Positions 24,981 through 34,238 of a stretch of 64,000 bases of DNA are shown piece after piece. Made by a program: the position numbers and the translations under genes. Position 1 is the first letter of the stretch. Each line of letters starts with the position of its first letter. This DNA is from Sphingomonas sp. S1-29 (GTDB taxonomy: Bacteria > Pseudomonadota > Alphaproteobacteria > Sphingomonadales > Sphingomonadaceae), in the NCBI RefSeq assembly GCF_026167545.1, contig NZ_CP110678.1, forward strand, positions 1,237,501-1,301,500, written 5' to 3'. The notes under the pieces are model-generated. The model was given only the letters and a program-made list of their open reading frames with translations. It searched no databases and was not told the DNA's origin.

Positions 24981-25434
24981 ATGGAACCCGGTAGCTTCTT
25001 TCACGTCCACATGCGCCTGCTTGGCGCGATTGCCCGCATCGATGCGGCGATCATCCTAGTGCTGTCCATCGGCATCCAACGCTTCGTCCACCAAAAACTG
25101 GCCGGTTTTCGACCGTTTGTGATCATTTCGCTCAGCGCATCCGGACTAGGGCTACTCGCGGTAGAGCTGCGGTTCATATCGAACGACACCAATCCTTCGA
25201 TCGACGCTGCCAAAGTCATCAGCGGGCTAACGAGCGGCATCCGCTTGGTGGGCGCGGGCGCGCTGTTCGGTAAAGGGACATCGTCACGGGCGAGGGGTCG
25301 GCCGCGTCGAGCTGGTCAGCGGGCGCGATCAGGTTGATCTGCGGCCTGGGCCTTTTGCGGTTGGCATCCCGTTGCCCAACCGCCTTCTTCTCCGCCGTCG
25401 CTCTCGCTGCCACCGTCTTCTTCTGGCTAAGACC
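24981..25434 (+). pseudogene. MgtC/SapB-family membrane protein, frameshifted
   Basis: In one frame: QKLAGFRPFVIISLSASGLGLLAVELRF, then DTNPSIDAAKVISGLTSGIRLVGAGALFGKG. These are the conserved MgtC blocks. The next block occurs in another frame (VTGEGSAASSWSAGAIRLICGLGLL, where the family has …AASVWSAGAIGLACGLGL), giving a frameshift near 25280. Replacement of conserved Gly by Arg and the loss of the acidic N-terminal helix add to the picture of decay. It lies between two same-direction solitary IS6-type ends. Confidence 0.7.
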
Positions 25435-25458
25435 AATGAGTCCTGCCGCTAGCCTCCG

Positions 25459-25500
25459 CCCCCCTGATTACCGACCGGTGGATTTGGTCTGACAGAGCCC
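25459..25500. mobile_element. Solitary IS6-type end overlapping the 3' end of ccoS
   Basis: GACCGGTGGATTTGGTCTGACAGAGCC-like sequence (GTGGATTTGGTCTGACAGAG at 25479-25498) nearly matches the IS6-family end at 57287-57313. On the minus strand it encodes the last 10 residues and stop of CcoS. Confidence 0.7.
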
Positions 25501-25647
25501 TTCCGGCTTCTCGTCGTCGATCAATATCCTGAGCGCCGCACCGTCGAGATCGTCAAACTGCCCCGACGACGATGCCCAGAAAAACGCCGCCAGCCCCATC
25601 AAGCCCAGCAGCAGCGCGATCGGGATCAGGATGGCGACGATGTTCAT
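25468..25647 (-). CDS. ccoS: CcoS, cbb3 oxidase assembly protein, with IS-derived C-terminus
   Basis: 59 aa: a single membrane helix (MNIVAILIPIALLLGLMGLA), then FFWASSSGQFDDLDG, the conserved CcoS signature, and ILIDDE. The start overlaps the ccoI stop (ATGA). CcoS is needed for cofactor insertion into cbb3 oxidase in Rhodobacter. The last ten residues (GLCQTKSTGR) and the TAA are read from the IS6-type end at 25459-25500, so the native C-terminal tail has been replaced. The conserved part is intact, so function is probably kept. Confidence 0.85.
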   Translation of the reverse strand: MNIVAILIPIALLLGLMGLAAFFWASSSGQFDDLDGAALRILIDDEKPEGLCQTKSTGR

Positions 25648-27785
25648 CGTGCCGCCGATCGCAGCCGAAGCGCGTTGGCCACCACCAGGATCGACGACCC
25701 CGACATCGCCAGCGCCGCGACCAACGGCGTGACCAGCCCGGCCATCGCCAGCGGCACCGCCAGCACGTTGTAGCCGATCGCCATCGCGAAATTCTGCTTC
25801 ACCACCCGCGCGGTCCGCCGCGCCGCCGCGATGGCGATCGGCACCGGCATCAGGCGATCGCCGAAAAAGACGAGGTCGGCAGCCTGCCGCCCGACATCAC
25901 TCGCTGCCGCCGGCGCCATGCCAACGCTCGCGCGCTTCAGCGCCGGGCCGTCGTTCAACCCGTCTCCCACCATCAGGACGTGATGCCCCGCATCTTCGAG
26001 CGCGACGACGCGATCATGCTTGTCCGCCGGCGACATTTGCGCGCGCGCCGGCAGCCCGAGCTGCTGCGCCAGTGCATCGACCACCGCCTGCCCGTCCCCC
26101 GACACGAACTGCGCGTCGAGGCGCAACGCGCGCAGCCGATCGACCGCCGCCGCCGCGTCGGGCCGGATCGCATCGGTGAACAGGATCGGATGCACCGCTC
26201 CGTCGCCGACGCGGAACCAGGTGGTCGTCGTCGATTGGCTGGGATCGGTCGTCGGCGAAACCCAGGCAGCGCGCCCCAGCCGTGCAGTCACACCGTCGAT
26301 CACCCCCTCGACCCCATTGCCGACATCCTCACGAAACTGCGTCGCCAGCGCGGGCGCGACGCCGGCGTCTTCCAGCGCCTGGGCAATCGCCTTTGCCAGC
26401 GGGTGGCGGCTGGTCTGCGCCAGCGCCAGCAATATCCGCCGCGCATGCGGGTCTTGGGGGATGCCCGACACCGGCTCGAGCCGCCCCAGCGTTACCGTGC
26501 CGGTCTTGTCGAGCAGCACCGTGTCGATCGTCGCCAGCTTTTCGAGCGCGGCGCCATCGCGCACCAGCACGCCGCGCCGCATCAGCGCCCCGGCGGCGAC
26601 CACCTGCGCCACCGGCACCGCAAGGCCAAGTGCGCAGGGGCAAGTGATGATCAGCACCGCCACCGCGATCAACAGCGATTCATGCCAGCCCGCACCCGCG
26701 ATCATCCATCCCGCCAGGCTCAGCGCCGCCAGCGTGTGAACCGCGGGCGCGTATAGCCGCGAGGCGCGATCGGCGATGCGGACATAGCGCGACTTGCTTT
26801 GCCCCGCCGCCTCCATCAGCCGCGCAATGTCGGCGATCACGGTGCTGTCGGCCAGCGCGGTCGCGGTCACCACCAGGGGCGAGGTCAGGTTCATCGTGCC
26901 CGCCAGCACCTGGCCGCCCGTTTCGACGGGCTCGGGGGCGCTTTCGCCGGTCACGAGACTGCGATCGACGTCGCTAACCCCTTGGTCGACGATGCCGTCG
27001 ACGCCGATGCGTTCGCCCGCGGCGATCAGGATGCGCGCGCCGATGCCGACATCGGCGATCGGCATCCGTTCGACCGAGCCATCCTTCGCCATCACCATCA
27101 CCTGGTCGGGCAGGCGGCGCAGCAGCGCGGTGACGCCGTCCTGCGCGCGTTCGCGCATCACCGTGTCGAGCAGCCGCCCCGCCAGCAGGAACGCCACCAG
27201 CATCACCGCGCCGTCGAAATAGGCGTGTGCGCCGCCCACCGCGGTTTCATACAGGCTCATCGCGCAGGTGACGACGACGCCGATCGTGATCGGCACGTCC
27301 ATATTGGTCCGCCCGACCCGCACCGCCCGCCAGGCACTGACGAAGAAGGGCCGACCGGCATAGGCGATCCCGGGCAGCGCGATCAGCGCCGACAGCCAGT
27401 GGAACAGCTCGCGCGCCGCACCATCGGCACCCGACCAGACCGACACCGACAACAGCATCACGTTCATCGCCGCGAACGCCGCCACCCCCAGCGCCTTGGC
27501 CAAGGCGCGGCTTTCGCGCACCTCTGTCGAGCCTGCTTGCTCGACCAGCGGATGTGCCGAATAGCCGATCCGCTTGATCGATTCGATCAGCGCATCGGCA
27601 TCGATCGCGGGCGCATGCGCGACCGCCAGCCGCTTGGTGGTGAAGTTGATCCGCGCCGACGACACTGCTTCAAGCCCCAGCAGCCCGCGCTCGATCTTGG
27701 CGATGCAACCGGCGCAGCTCAGGCCATCGACGACCAATGTCGTGGTGCGGTGGTCGGCAGCCCGGATCGCGGTGACCGCGTTCAC
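25644..27785 (-). CDS. ccoI: CcoI/FixI, copper P-type ATPase for cbb3 oxidase assembly
   Basis: 713 aa from GTG 27785, which overlaps the ccoH stop (GTGA). Domains in order: heavy-metal-binding domain with GLSCAGCIAK (CxxC); membrane helices; actuator with VTGESAPEP; CPC ion motif in ITCPCALGLAVP; phosphorylation site DKTGT; SRHPLAKA (HP motif); GDGLNDGPAL hinge. This set identifies a P1B copper ATPase. Its place between ccoH and ccoS identifies the CcoI/FixI type, which exports copper for the oxidase Cu-B centre rather than for detoxification. Confidence 0.94.
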   Translation of the reverse strand: MNAVTAIRAADHRTTTLVVDGLSCAGCIAKIERGLLGLEAVSSARINFTTKRLAVAHAPAIDADALIESIKRIGYSAHPLVEQAGSTEVRESRALAKALGVAAFAAMNVMLLSVSVWSGADGAARELFHWLSALIALPGIAYAGRPFFVSAWRAVRVGRTNMDVPITIGVVVTCAMSLYETAVGGAHAYFDGAVMLVAFLLAGRLLDTVMRERAQDGVTALLRRLPDQVMVMAKDGSVERMPIADVGIGARILIAAGERIGVDGIVDQGVSDVDRSLVTGESAPEPVETGGQVLAGTMNLTSPLVVTATALADSTVIADIARLMEAAGQSKSRYVRIADRASRLYAPAVHTLAALSLAGWMIAGAGWHESLLIAVAVLIITCPCALGLAVPVAQVVAAGALMRRGVLVRDGAALEKLATIDTVLLDKTGTVTLGRLEPVSGIPQDPHARRILLALAQTSRHPLAKAIAQALEDAGVAPALATQFREDVGNGVEGVIDGVTARLGRAAWVSPTTDPSQSTTTTWFRVGDGAVHPILFTDAIRPDAAAAVDRLRALRLDAQFVSGDGQAVVDALAQQLGLPARAQMSPADKHDRVVALEDAGHHVLMVGDGLNDGPALKRASVGMAPAAASDVGRQAADLVFFGDRLMPVPIAIAAARRTARVVKQNFAMAIGYNVLAVPLAMAGLVTPLVAALAMSGSSILVVANALRLRSAAR

Positions 27786-28240
27786 AGCATGAGTTCCTGC
27801 TTGAACCGCGCTTCGGTTTCGCCGCGCTTGACCGTGATGCGCAGGATCCACCGCCCTGGCAGCAGCGCGTGGCGCGCGGCATAGCGCCCGTCGCGCCCCG
27901 GGGCCAAGGCAAGCCGGGTGGCGGGAACCCGGCCCAGCGGATGTTCGGCCATCACCACCACCGCCGCGCCATCCACCGGCCCGTCCGGCCCACGCAGATC
28001 GACCGCCAGCACCCCGCCGGGCTCGCCCGATGCCTCGACACTCCACCCCAATTGGGCCTGCGCGCGGGCTTCCCCCAGCCAGCCGTTGAACCGCTGGCTG
28101 GCGACATAGCTGTTTTCGACCACGACGCCGCCAAAGGTCCGGCTCGCCTGCGTTGCCATAATGAAGTTCACGGTGACGACGACCGCGAAGAACGCGACCA
28201 TGATCGCGGTCATGTGCCAACCGGTAAATGGCTTGGTCAT
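27782..28240 (-). CDS. ccoH: CcoH/FixH, cbb3 oxidase assembly protein
   Basis: 152 aa. N-terminal membrane helix (MTAIMVAFFAVVVTVNFIMAT) followed by the FixH signature ASRTFGGVVVENSYVASQRFNGWL and a periplasmic beta domain. It stabilises cbb3 subassemblies in other bacteria. ATGA overlap with ccoG upstream and GTGA with ccoI downstream place it inside the operon. Confidence 0.9.
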   Translation of the reverse strand: MTKPFTGWHMTAIMVAFFAVVVTVNFIMATQASRTFGGVVVENSYVASQRFNGWLGEARAQAQLGWSVEASGEPGGVLAVDLRGPDGPVDGAAVVVMAEHPLGRVPATRLALAPGRDGRYAARHALLPGRWILRITVKRGETEARFKQELML

Positions 28241-29757
28241 TGCGTTTCCTCCGGCCGTTCGAAGCGGCTGTCGTCGCTGGCGCTCGCATGGTCGCCGTCG
28301 AGCGCGCGGACGGTGAAGCGCAGGTCGCTATGCTGCGGGCCGTCGCCCGGCGCGGCAACGAACAACTGCGTCTTGGTGACCTGGTCGGGGTCGATCGCAA
28401 GCTGCACCGCGCGCCCCGCCGTCTCGCGGCTGCCGCGCTCGTCCCATAGCAAGGCGGGCTCGCCGTCGATCGCGATCTCCACACGGCGCGGGCGCGTTTC
28501 CATGTTGCGGATTTTCACGGTGTAGGTGTTGCGGATCGACCCGTCGGACAGTTGCACCCATTGCGGGTTGCGCGTCTGGGTCACGCTGATGTCGAGATGC
28601 GATCGCGTTTCGAGCGCGAACAGCATCACGGCACCGATCGCGCTCCAGCTGCCGAGATAGATCAGCGTGCGCGGACGCAGCATCCGGCGCAGCGGCGCGA
28701 CCGAAGGCTTGCCGGCGCGTGCGGCATCGTCATCGGCCTGGGTGGAATAACCGATCAGCTTTGGCTCGCGCCCGACGCGCAGCATCGCATCGTCGCAGGC
28801 ATCGATGCACAGGCCGCAGGTGATGCAGCCGATCTGCGGCCCGCCGCGAATGTCGATGCCGGTGGGGCAGACGGCGACACAGGCGTTGCAATCGATGCAG
28901 TCGCCGATCCGCAGCGGATCGGGGCCGTCCGCTGCATCGGCCTGTGCGCGCTTCAACCCGTGCGAGCGCGGTTCGCCGCGCCATTCCTTGTACGTGACGG
29001 TGAGCGATTGTTCGTCCATCATCGCCGCCTGGATCCGCGGCCATGGGCACATGAACTGGCAGACCTGCTCGCGCATCAGCCCGCCCAGCACATAGGTGGT
29101 GGCGGTCAGCAGCGCGACGGTGCTGTAGGCCACCATCGGCGCCTCGCCGCTGAACAATGCAGGGGCAAGCGTCGGGGCGTCGGCGAAGTAGAAGATCCAC
29201 GCGCCGCCGGTCAGCACGCCGATTGCGATCCACACGCTGTGCTTGGCAACGCGCCGCGCGATCTTGCCGAGCGACCAGGGTGCCCGCTGCAGGCGGATCT
29301 GAGCGTTGCGATCGCCGTCGATCCACCGCTCGACATGCTGGAACAGATCGGTCCACACCGTCTGCGGACAGGCATAGCCGCACCAGGCACGCCCCACCGC
29401 CGAGGTGACGAAGAACAGCCCGATTGCCGCCATCACCAGCAGCCCGGCGACATAATAGAATTCGTGCGGCCAGATCTCGATCGCAAACATGTAAAAGCGC
29501 CGGTTCGCCAGATCGATCAGCACCGCCTGGTCGGGCGCATACGGGCCGCGATCCCAGCGCAGCCACGGCGTGATGTAATAAATCGCCAGCGTGACGATCA
29601 TCACCACCCATTTGAAGCGGCGAAACGCCCCATCGACCGCCTTGGGAAAGATCATGCGCCGCGCCTCGAACAGCCCGGGCGGCTTGCTCTTGCCCTGCTT
29701 GGTCTTATCCGACCCGGCGCGAGTGCCGGACGGAGAAAGGGGCGAGGTTTTGGTCAC
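28237..29757 (-). CDS. ccoG: CcoG/RdxA, cbb3 oxidase accessory iron-sulfur protein
   Basis: 506 aa. Several membrane helices in the N-terminal half with WCGYACPQTVWTDLF (a CxxxCP motif) are followed by two [4Fe-4S] ferredoxin motifs, CIDCNACVAVCPTGIDI and CITCGLCIDACDDAM. The C-terminal part forms an Ig-like periplasmic domain. In Rhodobacter, CcoG acts as a cupric reductase that supplies Cu(I) to the oxidase. It overlaps ccoP upstream and ccoH downstream. Confidence 0.93.
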   Translation of the reverse strand: MTKTSPLSPSGTRAGSDKTKQGKSKPPGLFEARRMIFPKAVDGAFRRFKWVVMIVTLAIYYITPWLRWDRGPYAPDQAVLIDLANRRFYMFAIEIWPHEFYYVAGLLVMAAIGLFFVTSAVGRAWCGYACPQTVWTDLFQHVERWIDGDRNAQIRLQRAPWSLGKIARRVAKHSVWIAIGVLTGGAWIFYFADAPTLAPALFSGEAPMVAYSTVALLTATTYVLGGLMREQVCQFMCPWPRIQAAMMDEQSLTVTYKEWRGEPRSHGLKRAQADAADGPDPLRIGDCIDCNACVAVCPTGIDIRGGPQIGCITCGLCIDACDDAMLRVGREPKLIGYSTQADDDAARAGKPSVAPLRRMLRPRTLIYLGSWSAIGAVMLFALETRSHLDISVTQTRNPQWVQLSDGSIRNTYTVKIRNMETRPRRVEIAIDGEPALLWDERGSRETAGRAVQLAIDPDQVTKTQLFVAAPGDGPQHSDLRFTVRALDGDHASASDDSRFERPEETQ

Positions 29758-30683
29758 TGCTTCGCGGCAACGCGCTGCGGCGCGGCTGCGACGCGGGTGG
29801 GTGCCGGCGATGCCTCACCGCCGCCCAGCGAATGGACATAAGCGGCGAGCATCTTGATCGTCACCGGATCGAGCTGCTTTTCCCAGGCGGGCATGATGCC
29901 GCCGCGGCCGTTGATGAGCGTCGTGGTCAGCGAACCGCGGTCACCGCCGAACAGCCAGATGCTGTCGGTGAGGTTCGGCGCGCCAAGCGTGCGATTGCCG
30001 CGCCCGTCCTCGCCATGACACGCCGCGCAATTATTGGTGTAGAGCGCGCCGCCGCGCGCCGCCGCTGCGCTCGGCTGGTCCTGCCCCGACCGGACGCGCA
30101 CGAACGACACCACATCCTCGATTTCCGCCGGTTGCAAAATGCCGTCGCGACCGAAGGCGGGCATTTGCGAGATGCGGGTCTGGACGTCGCCGGGATGGCG
30201 GATTCCGTGGATCAGCGTCTGCTCGATCGCCGCCATGTCGCCGCCCCACAGCCAATCATCATCGTTCAGATTGGGATAGCCCTTGCTGCCCGCGGCACCC
30301 GCACCGTGGCAGGCCGCGCAATGCACCTTGAAGACCGAACGTCCGCCCTCTTCGGCCGCCGCGAGCAATTTGGGGTTGGCCGCCAGCTGATCGAGCGGGG
30401 TGGCCGCAAGCGCGGTCATGATCGGCGCGCGCCGCTTCTGTTCGCCGGCGATGTCGCGATCGAGCTCGCCTTGGCTCGACCAGCCGAGCACGCCCTTGGT
30501 CGCGCTGTTCAGCATCGGTATCGCCGGATAGGCGATGACATAGCCGATCGCGAAGACGATGCTGGCATACAGCGTCCAAAGCCACCAGCGCGGCATCGGC
30601 GTGTCGAGTTCCTCGATCCCGTCCCATTCATGGCCGACGGTGGGGGTGCCGGTCTTGTCGTCGATGCGACTGCGCTCAGCCAT
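29754..30683 (-). CDS. ccoP: CcoP, dihaem cytochrome c subunit of cbb3 oxidase
   Basis: 309 aa from the ATG at 30683. N-terminal GTPTVGHEWDGIEELDTPMPRWW and a membrane anchor, then two cytochrome c domains, each with CAACH (VHCAACHGAGAAG and NNCAACHGEDGRG). MPAFG and MPAWE provide candidate Met ligands. It shuttles electrons into CcoO. The start overlaps ccoQ by 8 nt. An upstream ATG at 30734 would lie inside ccoQ and is less likely. Confidence 0.94.
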   Translation of the reverse strand: MAERSRIDDKTGTPTVGHEWDGIEELDTPMPRWWLWTLYASIVFAIGYVIAYPAIPMLNSATKGVLGWSSQGELDRDIAGEQKRRAPIMTALAATPLDQLAANPKLLAAAEEGGRSVFKVHCAACHGAGAAGSKGYPNLNDDDWLWGGDMAAIEQTLIHGIRHPGDVQTRISQMPAFGRDGILQPAEIEDVVSFVRVRSGQDQPSAAAARGGALYTNNCAACHGEDGRGNRTLGAPNLTDSIWLFGGDRGSLTTTLINGRGGIMPAWEKQLDPVTIKMLAAYVHSLGGGEASPAPTRVAAAPQRVAAKQ

Positions 30684-30843
30684 CGATCGCGTCCTCTGGT
30701 TCGAAGATGCTGGTCGCCGCCGTCCGGTGCGCATCGCGGACCGAGGGCAGGAAGGTCCAGCCGGTAAAGGTGACGAACACTATGGCCATCATCACGAGAC
30801 CCCAGCTGTCGGCGAAATGGCGGAAGGCGTCGTAGGTGCTCAT
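30676..30843 (-). CDS. ccoQ: CcoQ, small cbb3 oxidase subunit
   Basis: 55 aa: [20 protein letters not shown], one membrane helix ([17 protein letters not shown]), then a short acidic tail. Length, single helix and place between ccoO and ccoP fit subunit IV, which stabilises the complex. Confidence 0.88.
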   Translation of the reverse strand: MSTYDAFRHFADSWGLVMMAIVFVTFTGWTFLPSVRDAHRTAATSIFEPEDAIDG

Positions 30844-31571
30844 TTCGCGAGCTCGCGCGGCGCCGCCGCCTTGAAATCGACCTGGACGCCCAGCCCCTGG
30901 AGATACGCGATCATCGCATCCATCTCGGTGACTACCGGGTTCCCGTCGAAATCGCGCGCCTGCGCCCCGGGATAGCGCCGCACCAGATCGGTCGAATCGG
31001 TGTCGCCGCGTGCCTGTGTCCACACGTCGGTGACGGCGTTGCGGATGTCCTCGTCGGTATAGGGCACCCCCTCGGCGCGCAGCACCTTCAGATGGCTCGC
31101 CATGTCCTTGGCATCGACCGCGCGGTTGGCCAGGAAGGCATAGGGCGGCATGATCGATTCGGGCACCACCGACCGGGGGTCCTTCATGTGCTGGACATGC
31201 CATTCGTCCGAATAGCGGGTGCCCACGCGCGCCAGATCGGGGCCGGTCCGCTGCGATCCCCATTGGAACGGATGATCGTACATGCTCTCAGCAGCCAGGC
31301 TGTAATGGCCATAGCGTTCGGTTTCGTCGCGGAACGGGCGGATCATCTGGCTATGGCAGCCATAGCAGCCCTCGCGGATATAGATGTTCCGTCCGACCAG
31401 CTCGAGCGGGGTATAGGGTCGAACCCCTTCGACCTTGGTCACCGTCGACTGGATCCAGAACAAGGGCGCGATTTCGACGATGCCGCCGATCGCGACGGTA
31501 ACGAGCGCGAGCGCGGCCAGCAGCGTGACGTTGCGTTCGATCTTCTTGTGACGCTGGACAATGCTTGCCAT
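30840..31571 (-). CDS. ccoO: CcoO, monohaem cytochrome c subunit of cbb3 oxidase
   Basis: 243 aa. An N-terminal helix and periplasmic domain with haem site [18 protein letters not shown] (CxxCH) and the usual [32 protein letters not shown] block. The ATG at 31571 has AGGAAG 7 nt upstream and begins [14 protein letters not shown], so I prefer it to an ATG 51 nt further up. It ends 11 nt after the ccoN stop. Confidence 0.95.
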   Translation of the reverse strand: MASIVQRHKKIERNVTLLAALALVTVAIGGIVEIAPLFWIQSTVTKVEGVRPYTPLELVGRNIYIREGCYGCHSQMIRPFRDETERYGHYSLAAESMYDHPFQWGSQRTGPDLARVGTRYSDEWHVQHMKDPRSVVPESIMPPYAFLANRAVDAKDMASHLKVLRAEGVPYTDEDIRNAVTDVWTQARGDTDSTDLVRRYPGAQARDFDGNPVVTEMDAMIAYLQGLGVQVDFKAAAPRELAK

Positions 31572-31581
31572 GGCGAACTTC

Positions 31582-33327
31582 CTATCGGGCGGCTGCGACG
31601 GCGGTGCCGTCGAGCGTGGCATGAGGGGCGATGGCGGCAGCCGGGGCCGGACGATCCTTCGCTGGATCGAACACCGGCGACGACATCGGTGCCTCGTCGC
31701 GCAGCTTGCCTTTGATCGTCATCCAGACGTTCCAGACCATGAACAGCGCGCCGGCGAAGTAGAGCAGGCCGCCGGCAGTGCGGATCAGGTAATAGGGATG
31801 CATCGCGGCAACGACTTCGGCGAAGGCATAGACGAGGTAGCCGTCGTCACCATATTCGCGCCACATCAACCCCTGGGTGATGCCAGCGACCCACATCGCC
31901 GAGGCATAGAGGACGATGCCCAGCGTCGCGCACCAGAAGTGCCAGTTGACCATCCGCAGCGAATAGAGCCGCGTGCGACCCCATAGGCGCGGGACCATGT
32001 AATAGATCGCGCCGAAGGTGATCATGCCGTTCCAGCCGAGCGCACCCGAATGGACATGGCCGATCGTCCAGTTGGTGTAGTGCGAGAGCGAATTGACGCT
32101 CTTGATCGACATCAGCGGGCCTTCGAAGGTGCTCATGCCGTAGAAGGCGAGCGCGAACACCATCATGCGGATGATCGGATCGGTGCGGATCTTGTCCCAT
32201 GCGCCGTTGAGCGTCATCAGGCCGTTGATCATGCCGCCCCAGCTCGGCATCCACAGCATGACCGAGAACACCATGCCCAATGTCTGCGCCCAATCGGGCA
32301 GCGCGGTGTAGTGAAGGTGGTGCGGGCCGGCCCAGATATAGAGGAAGATCAGCGACCAGAAATGGATGATCGACAGGCGATAGCTATAGACCGGGCGTTC
32401 GGCCTGTTTGGGCACGAAATAATACATCATGCCCAGGAAGCCGGCGGTCAGGAAGAAACCGACCGCGTTATGCCCGTACCACCACTGGGTCAGCGCATCC
32501 TGGACGCCGGCGAACAGCGAATAGGATTTCGATCCCACCCACGACACCGGCAACGACAGGTTGTTGACCAGATGCAGCATCGCCACGGTGATGATGAAGG
32601 CGAGGTAGAACCAGTTGGCGACATAGATATGCGGCTCTGACCGGCGGACGATCGTGCCGATGAAGATCGCCAGATAGCTTACCCAGACGATCGTCAGCCA
32701 GATATCGACATACCATTCGGGCTCGGCATATTCGCGGCCTTCGGTCACCCCCATCAGATAGCCCGTCGCCGCTAGGACGATGAACAGCTGGTATCCCCAG
32801 AAAACGAACCGCGAGAGCGCGGGGAAGACCAGTCGCGCGCGGCAGGTGCGCTGGACGACATAGAAGCTGGTGCACAACAAGGCGTTGCCGCCAAAGGCGA
32901 AGATCACCGCCGAGGTATGCAGCGGCCGCAACCGCCCGAAGGTCGTATATTCGCTGCTGAGGTTGAGCAGCGGATAGGCGAGCTGCGAGGCGATGACGAT
33001 GCCGACCAGGAAGCCCACCACCCCCCAGAATACGGTGGCGATCACCCCCCAGCGGATGACATCGTCATAATATTCGGTCGCTTGCGCCGCCTGTGCGGCA
33101 ACGCTCAGCGCGGGGGTGCCGACCTGGCGGATCGTCATGGCCGCCGCAGCAAAGCCCGCCAGCGCGACGATCATCATGTGGACGCTGAACGCGGTATCGA
33201 CCGCAACTGCCGCCAGCACGACCGCCGCCATGCCCGCGAACAGCCACAGGGCGGCGCGAAGCAGTACGTCGTCGATGTAAGGCGCTCGCGCGGCGGTCAT
33301 ATTCGGGGTTCTCGAACCGTGCATCAT
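31582..33327 (-). CDS. ccoN: CcoN, catalytic subunit I of cbb3 cytochrome c oxidase
   Basis: 581 aa, twelve or more membrane helices. Haem and Cu-B histidines are seen in [50 protein letters not shown] and [17 protein letters not shown], in family order. It is the high-affinity terminal oxidase for low-oxygen respiration. The start is ATG 33327 or the adjacent 33324 (an AAGG lies upstream), overlapping the stop of the hemA remnant (ATGA). An ATG at 33300 is also possible. It is the first structural gene of the ccoNOQPGHIS operon. No FNR/FixK box was found in the immediate upstream region. Confidence 0.96.
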   Translation of the reverse strand: MMHGSRTPNMTAARAPYIDDVLLRAALWLFAGMAAVVLAAVAVDTAFSVHMMIVALAGFAAAAMTIRQVGTPALSVAAQAAQATEYYDDVIRWGVIATVFWGVVGFLVGIVIASQLAYPLLNLSSEYTTFGRLRPLHTSAVIFAFGGNALLCTSFYVVQRTCRARLVFPALSRFVFWGYQLFIVLAATGYLMGVTEGREYAEPEWYVDIWLTIVWVSYLAIFIGTIVRRSEPHIYVANWFYLAFIITVAMLHLVNNLSLPVSWVGSKSYSLFAGVQDALTQWWYGHNAVGFFLTAGFLGMMYYFVPKQAERPVYSYRLSIIHFWSLIFLYIWAGPHHLHYTALPDWAQTLGMVFSVMLWMPSWGGMINGLMTLNGAWDKIRTDPIIRMMVFALAFYGMSTFEGPLMSIKSVNSLSHYTNWTIGHVHSGALGWNGMITFGAIYYMVPRLWGRTRLYSLRMVNWHFWCATLGIVLYASAMWVAGITQGLMWREYGDDGYLVYAFAEVVAAMHPYYLIRTAGGLLYFAGALFMVWNVWMTIKGKLRDEAPMSSPVFDPAKDRPAPAAAIAPHATLDGTAVAAAR

Positions 33328-33725
33328 GCGGCCTTTCGGAATGCGGGGCGGTACCAGCTCTCGACCAGCGCATCGGTGAGCGCCCGCAGCATCGCAGCAC
33401 CGTGCGATAGGCCGGGCGTGAAGCGCAGCCGTTCGGTACCGCGTGGGACGGTGGGATAATTGATCGGTTGGGCGTAGATCCCGTATCCGGCGAGCAGGAT
33501 GGCGCTGATCTGCTTGGCGCGCACCGGATCGCCGACCATCAGCGGCACGATGTGCGTCGCGGTGGGCAACCCCGGCAGGCCGGCGTCGCGCAGCATCGCC
33601 TTGCGTTGCGCGGCAGCGGCTTGCTGGCCTTCGCGCTCGGTAGCCGATTGCTTGAGGTGCCGGACGCTGGTGAGCGCGCCTGCATGCAGCCGATCGATCG
33701 CGCTCTCAAATATCGTTGCGTACAT
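33324..33725 (-). pseudogene. 5-aminolevulinate synthase, C-terminal remnant
   Basis: About 133 codons reading [69 protein letters not shown]. These are the C-terminal blocks of ALA synthase. The N-terminal two-thirds, including the PLP lysine, is absent, so it cannot be an active enzyme. It overlaps ccoN by 4 nt. A full hemA here would couple haem supply to the oxidase; the remnant implies another hemA elsewhere in the genome. The first dozen residues are not conserved, marking the break point. Confidence 0.8.
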
Positions 33726-33930
33726 GTGACAAAGCTCCGCCCCCTAGGCTCCCGCTGCTAGCGGCGACGGGGGGATGGCCCCCATTCGCAAATATACGTA
33801 GCGGCCGCGTATGGCCGCACAGCGCACTCGGTGGGGCGGACGGCGGCGGGTTGGCGCTGCAATACCCCCCGCCCTTGCCGCTCCCGAAATGCTGCAAGAC
33901 ATCCGGCCGCACGCGCTGCAGCGCTCGGGT

Positions 33931-34120
33931 TTAGAGCCGGAGGCCGACGTGCGCACTGACCACCAGCGGGTCGAGATGCAGGCGCAGCGACGGGTCGCCG
34001 GTCACAGTCGTGCTGAGCCGCGCGGTGGTGTCGATGTCGATCTAATACCGTCGAAATTGATCGACATCCGCGGCGTCACGTTGAGGTCGAAGCCTGCCTG
34101 TGCCGCCAGCCCGAGCTATT
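33931..34120 (-). pseudogene. OmpW-family outer-membrane protein, C-terminal remnant
   Basis: Minus-strand reading gives GLAAQAGFDLNVTPRMSINFDG, then after a one-base frameshift near 34040 IDIDTTARLSTTVTGDPSLR and LHLDPLVVSAHVGLRL followed by a stop. This is the last strands of an OmpW barrel (…DIDTTARL…VDPLVVG…GYRF). No upstream part remains. The 33726-33930 gap next to it holds no gene I can see. Confidence 0.65.
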
Positions 34121-34238
34121 AGTCATGTGCACGCGCGTTGGCCCTACTGCAGCCTTAGCCGGGAAGGACGGTTCCCCCCTTTCCGGGGCCGTTCTGTCCT
34201 CTCGATCGTTGAGTGGCGCGAACAGGACGGAACTTCAT

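Noticed and set aside
34035..34065. Possible FNR/FixK box (GAT-N4-ATCAA) upstream of ccoN
   Set aside because: Only one half-site fits TTGAT-N4-ATCAA, and it falls inside the OmpW remnant's coding sequence.
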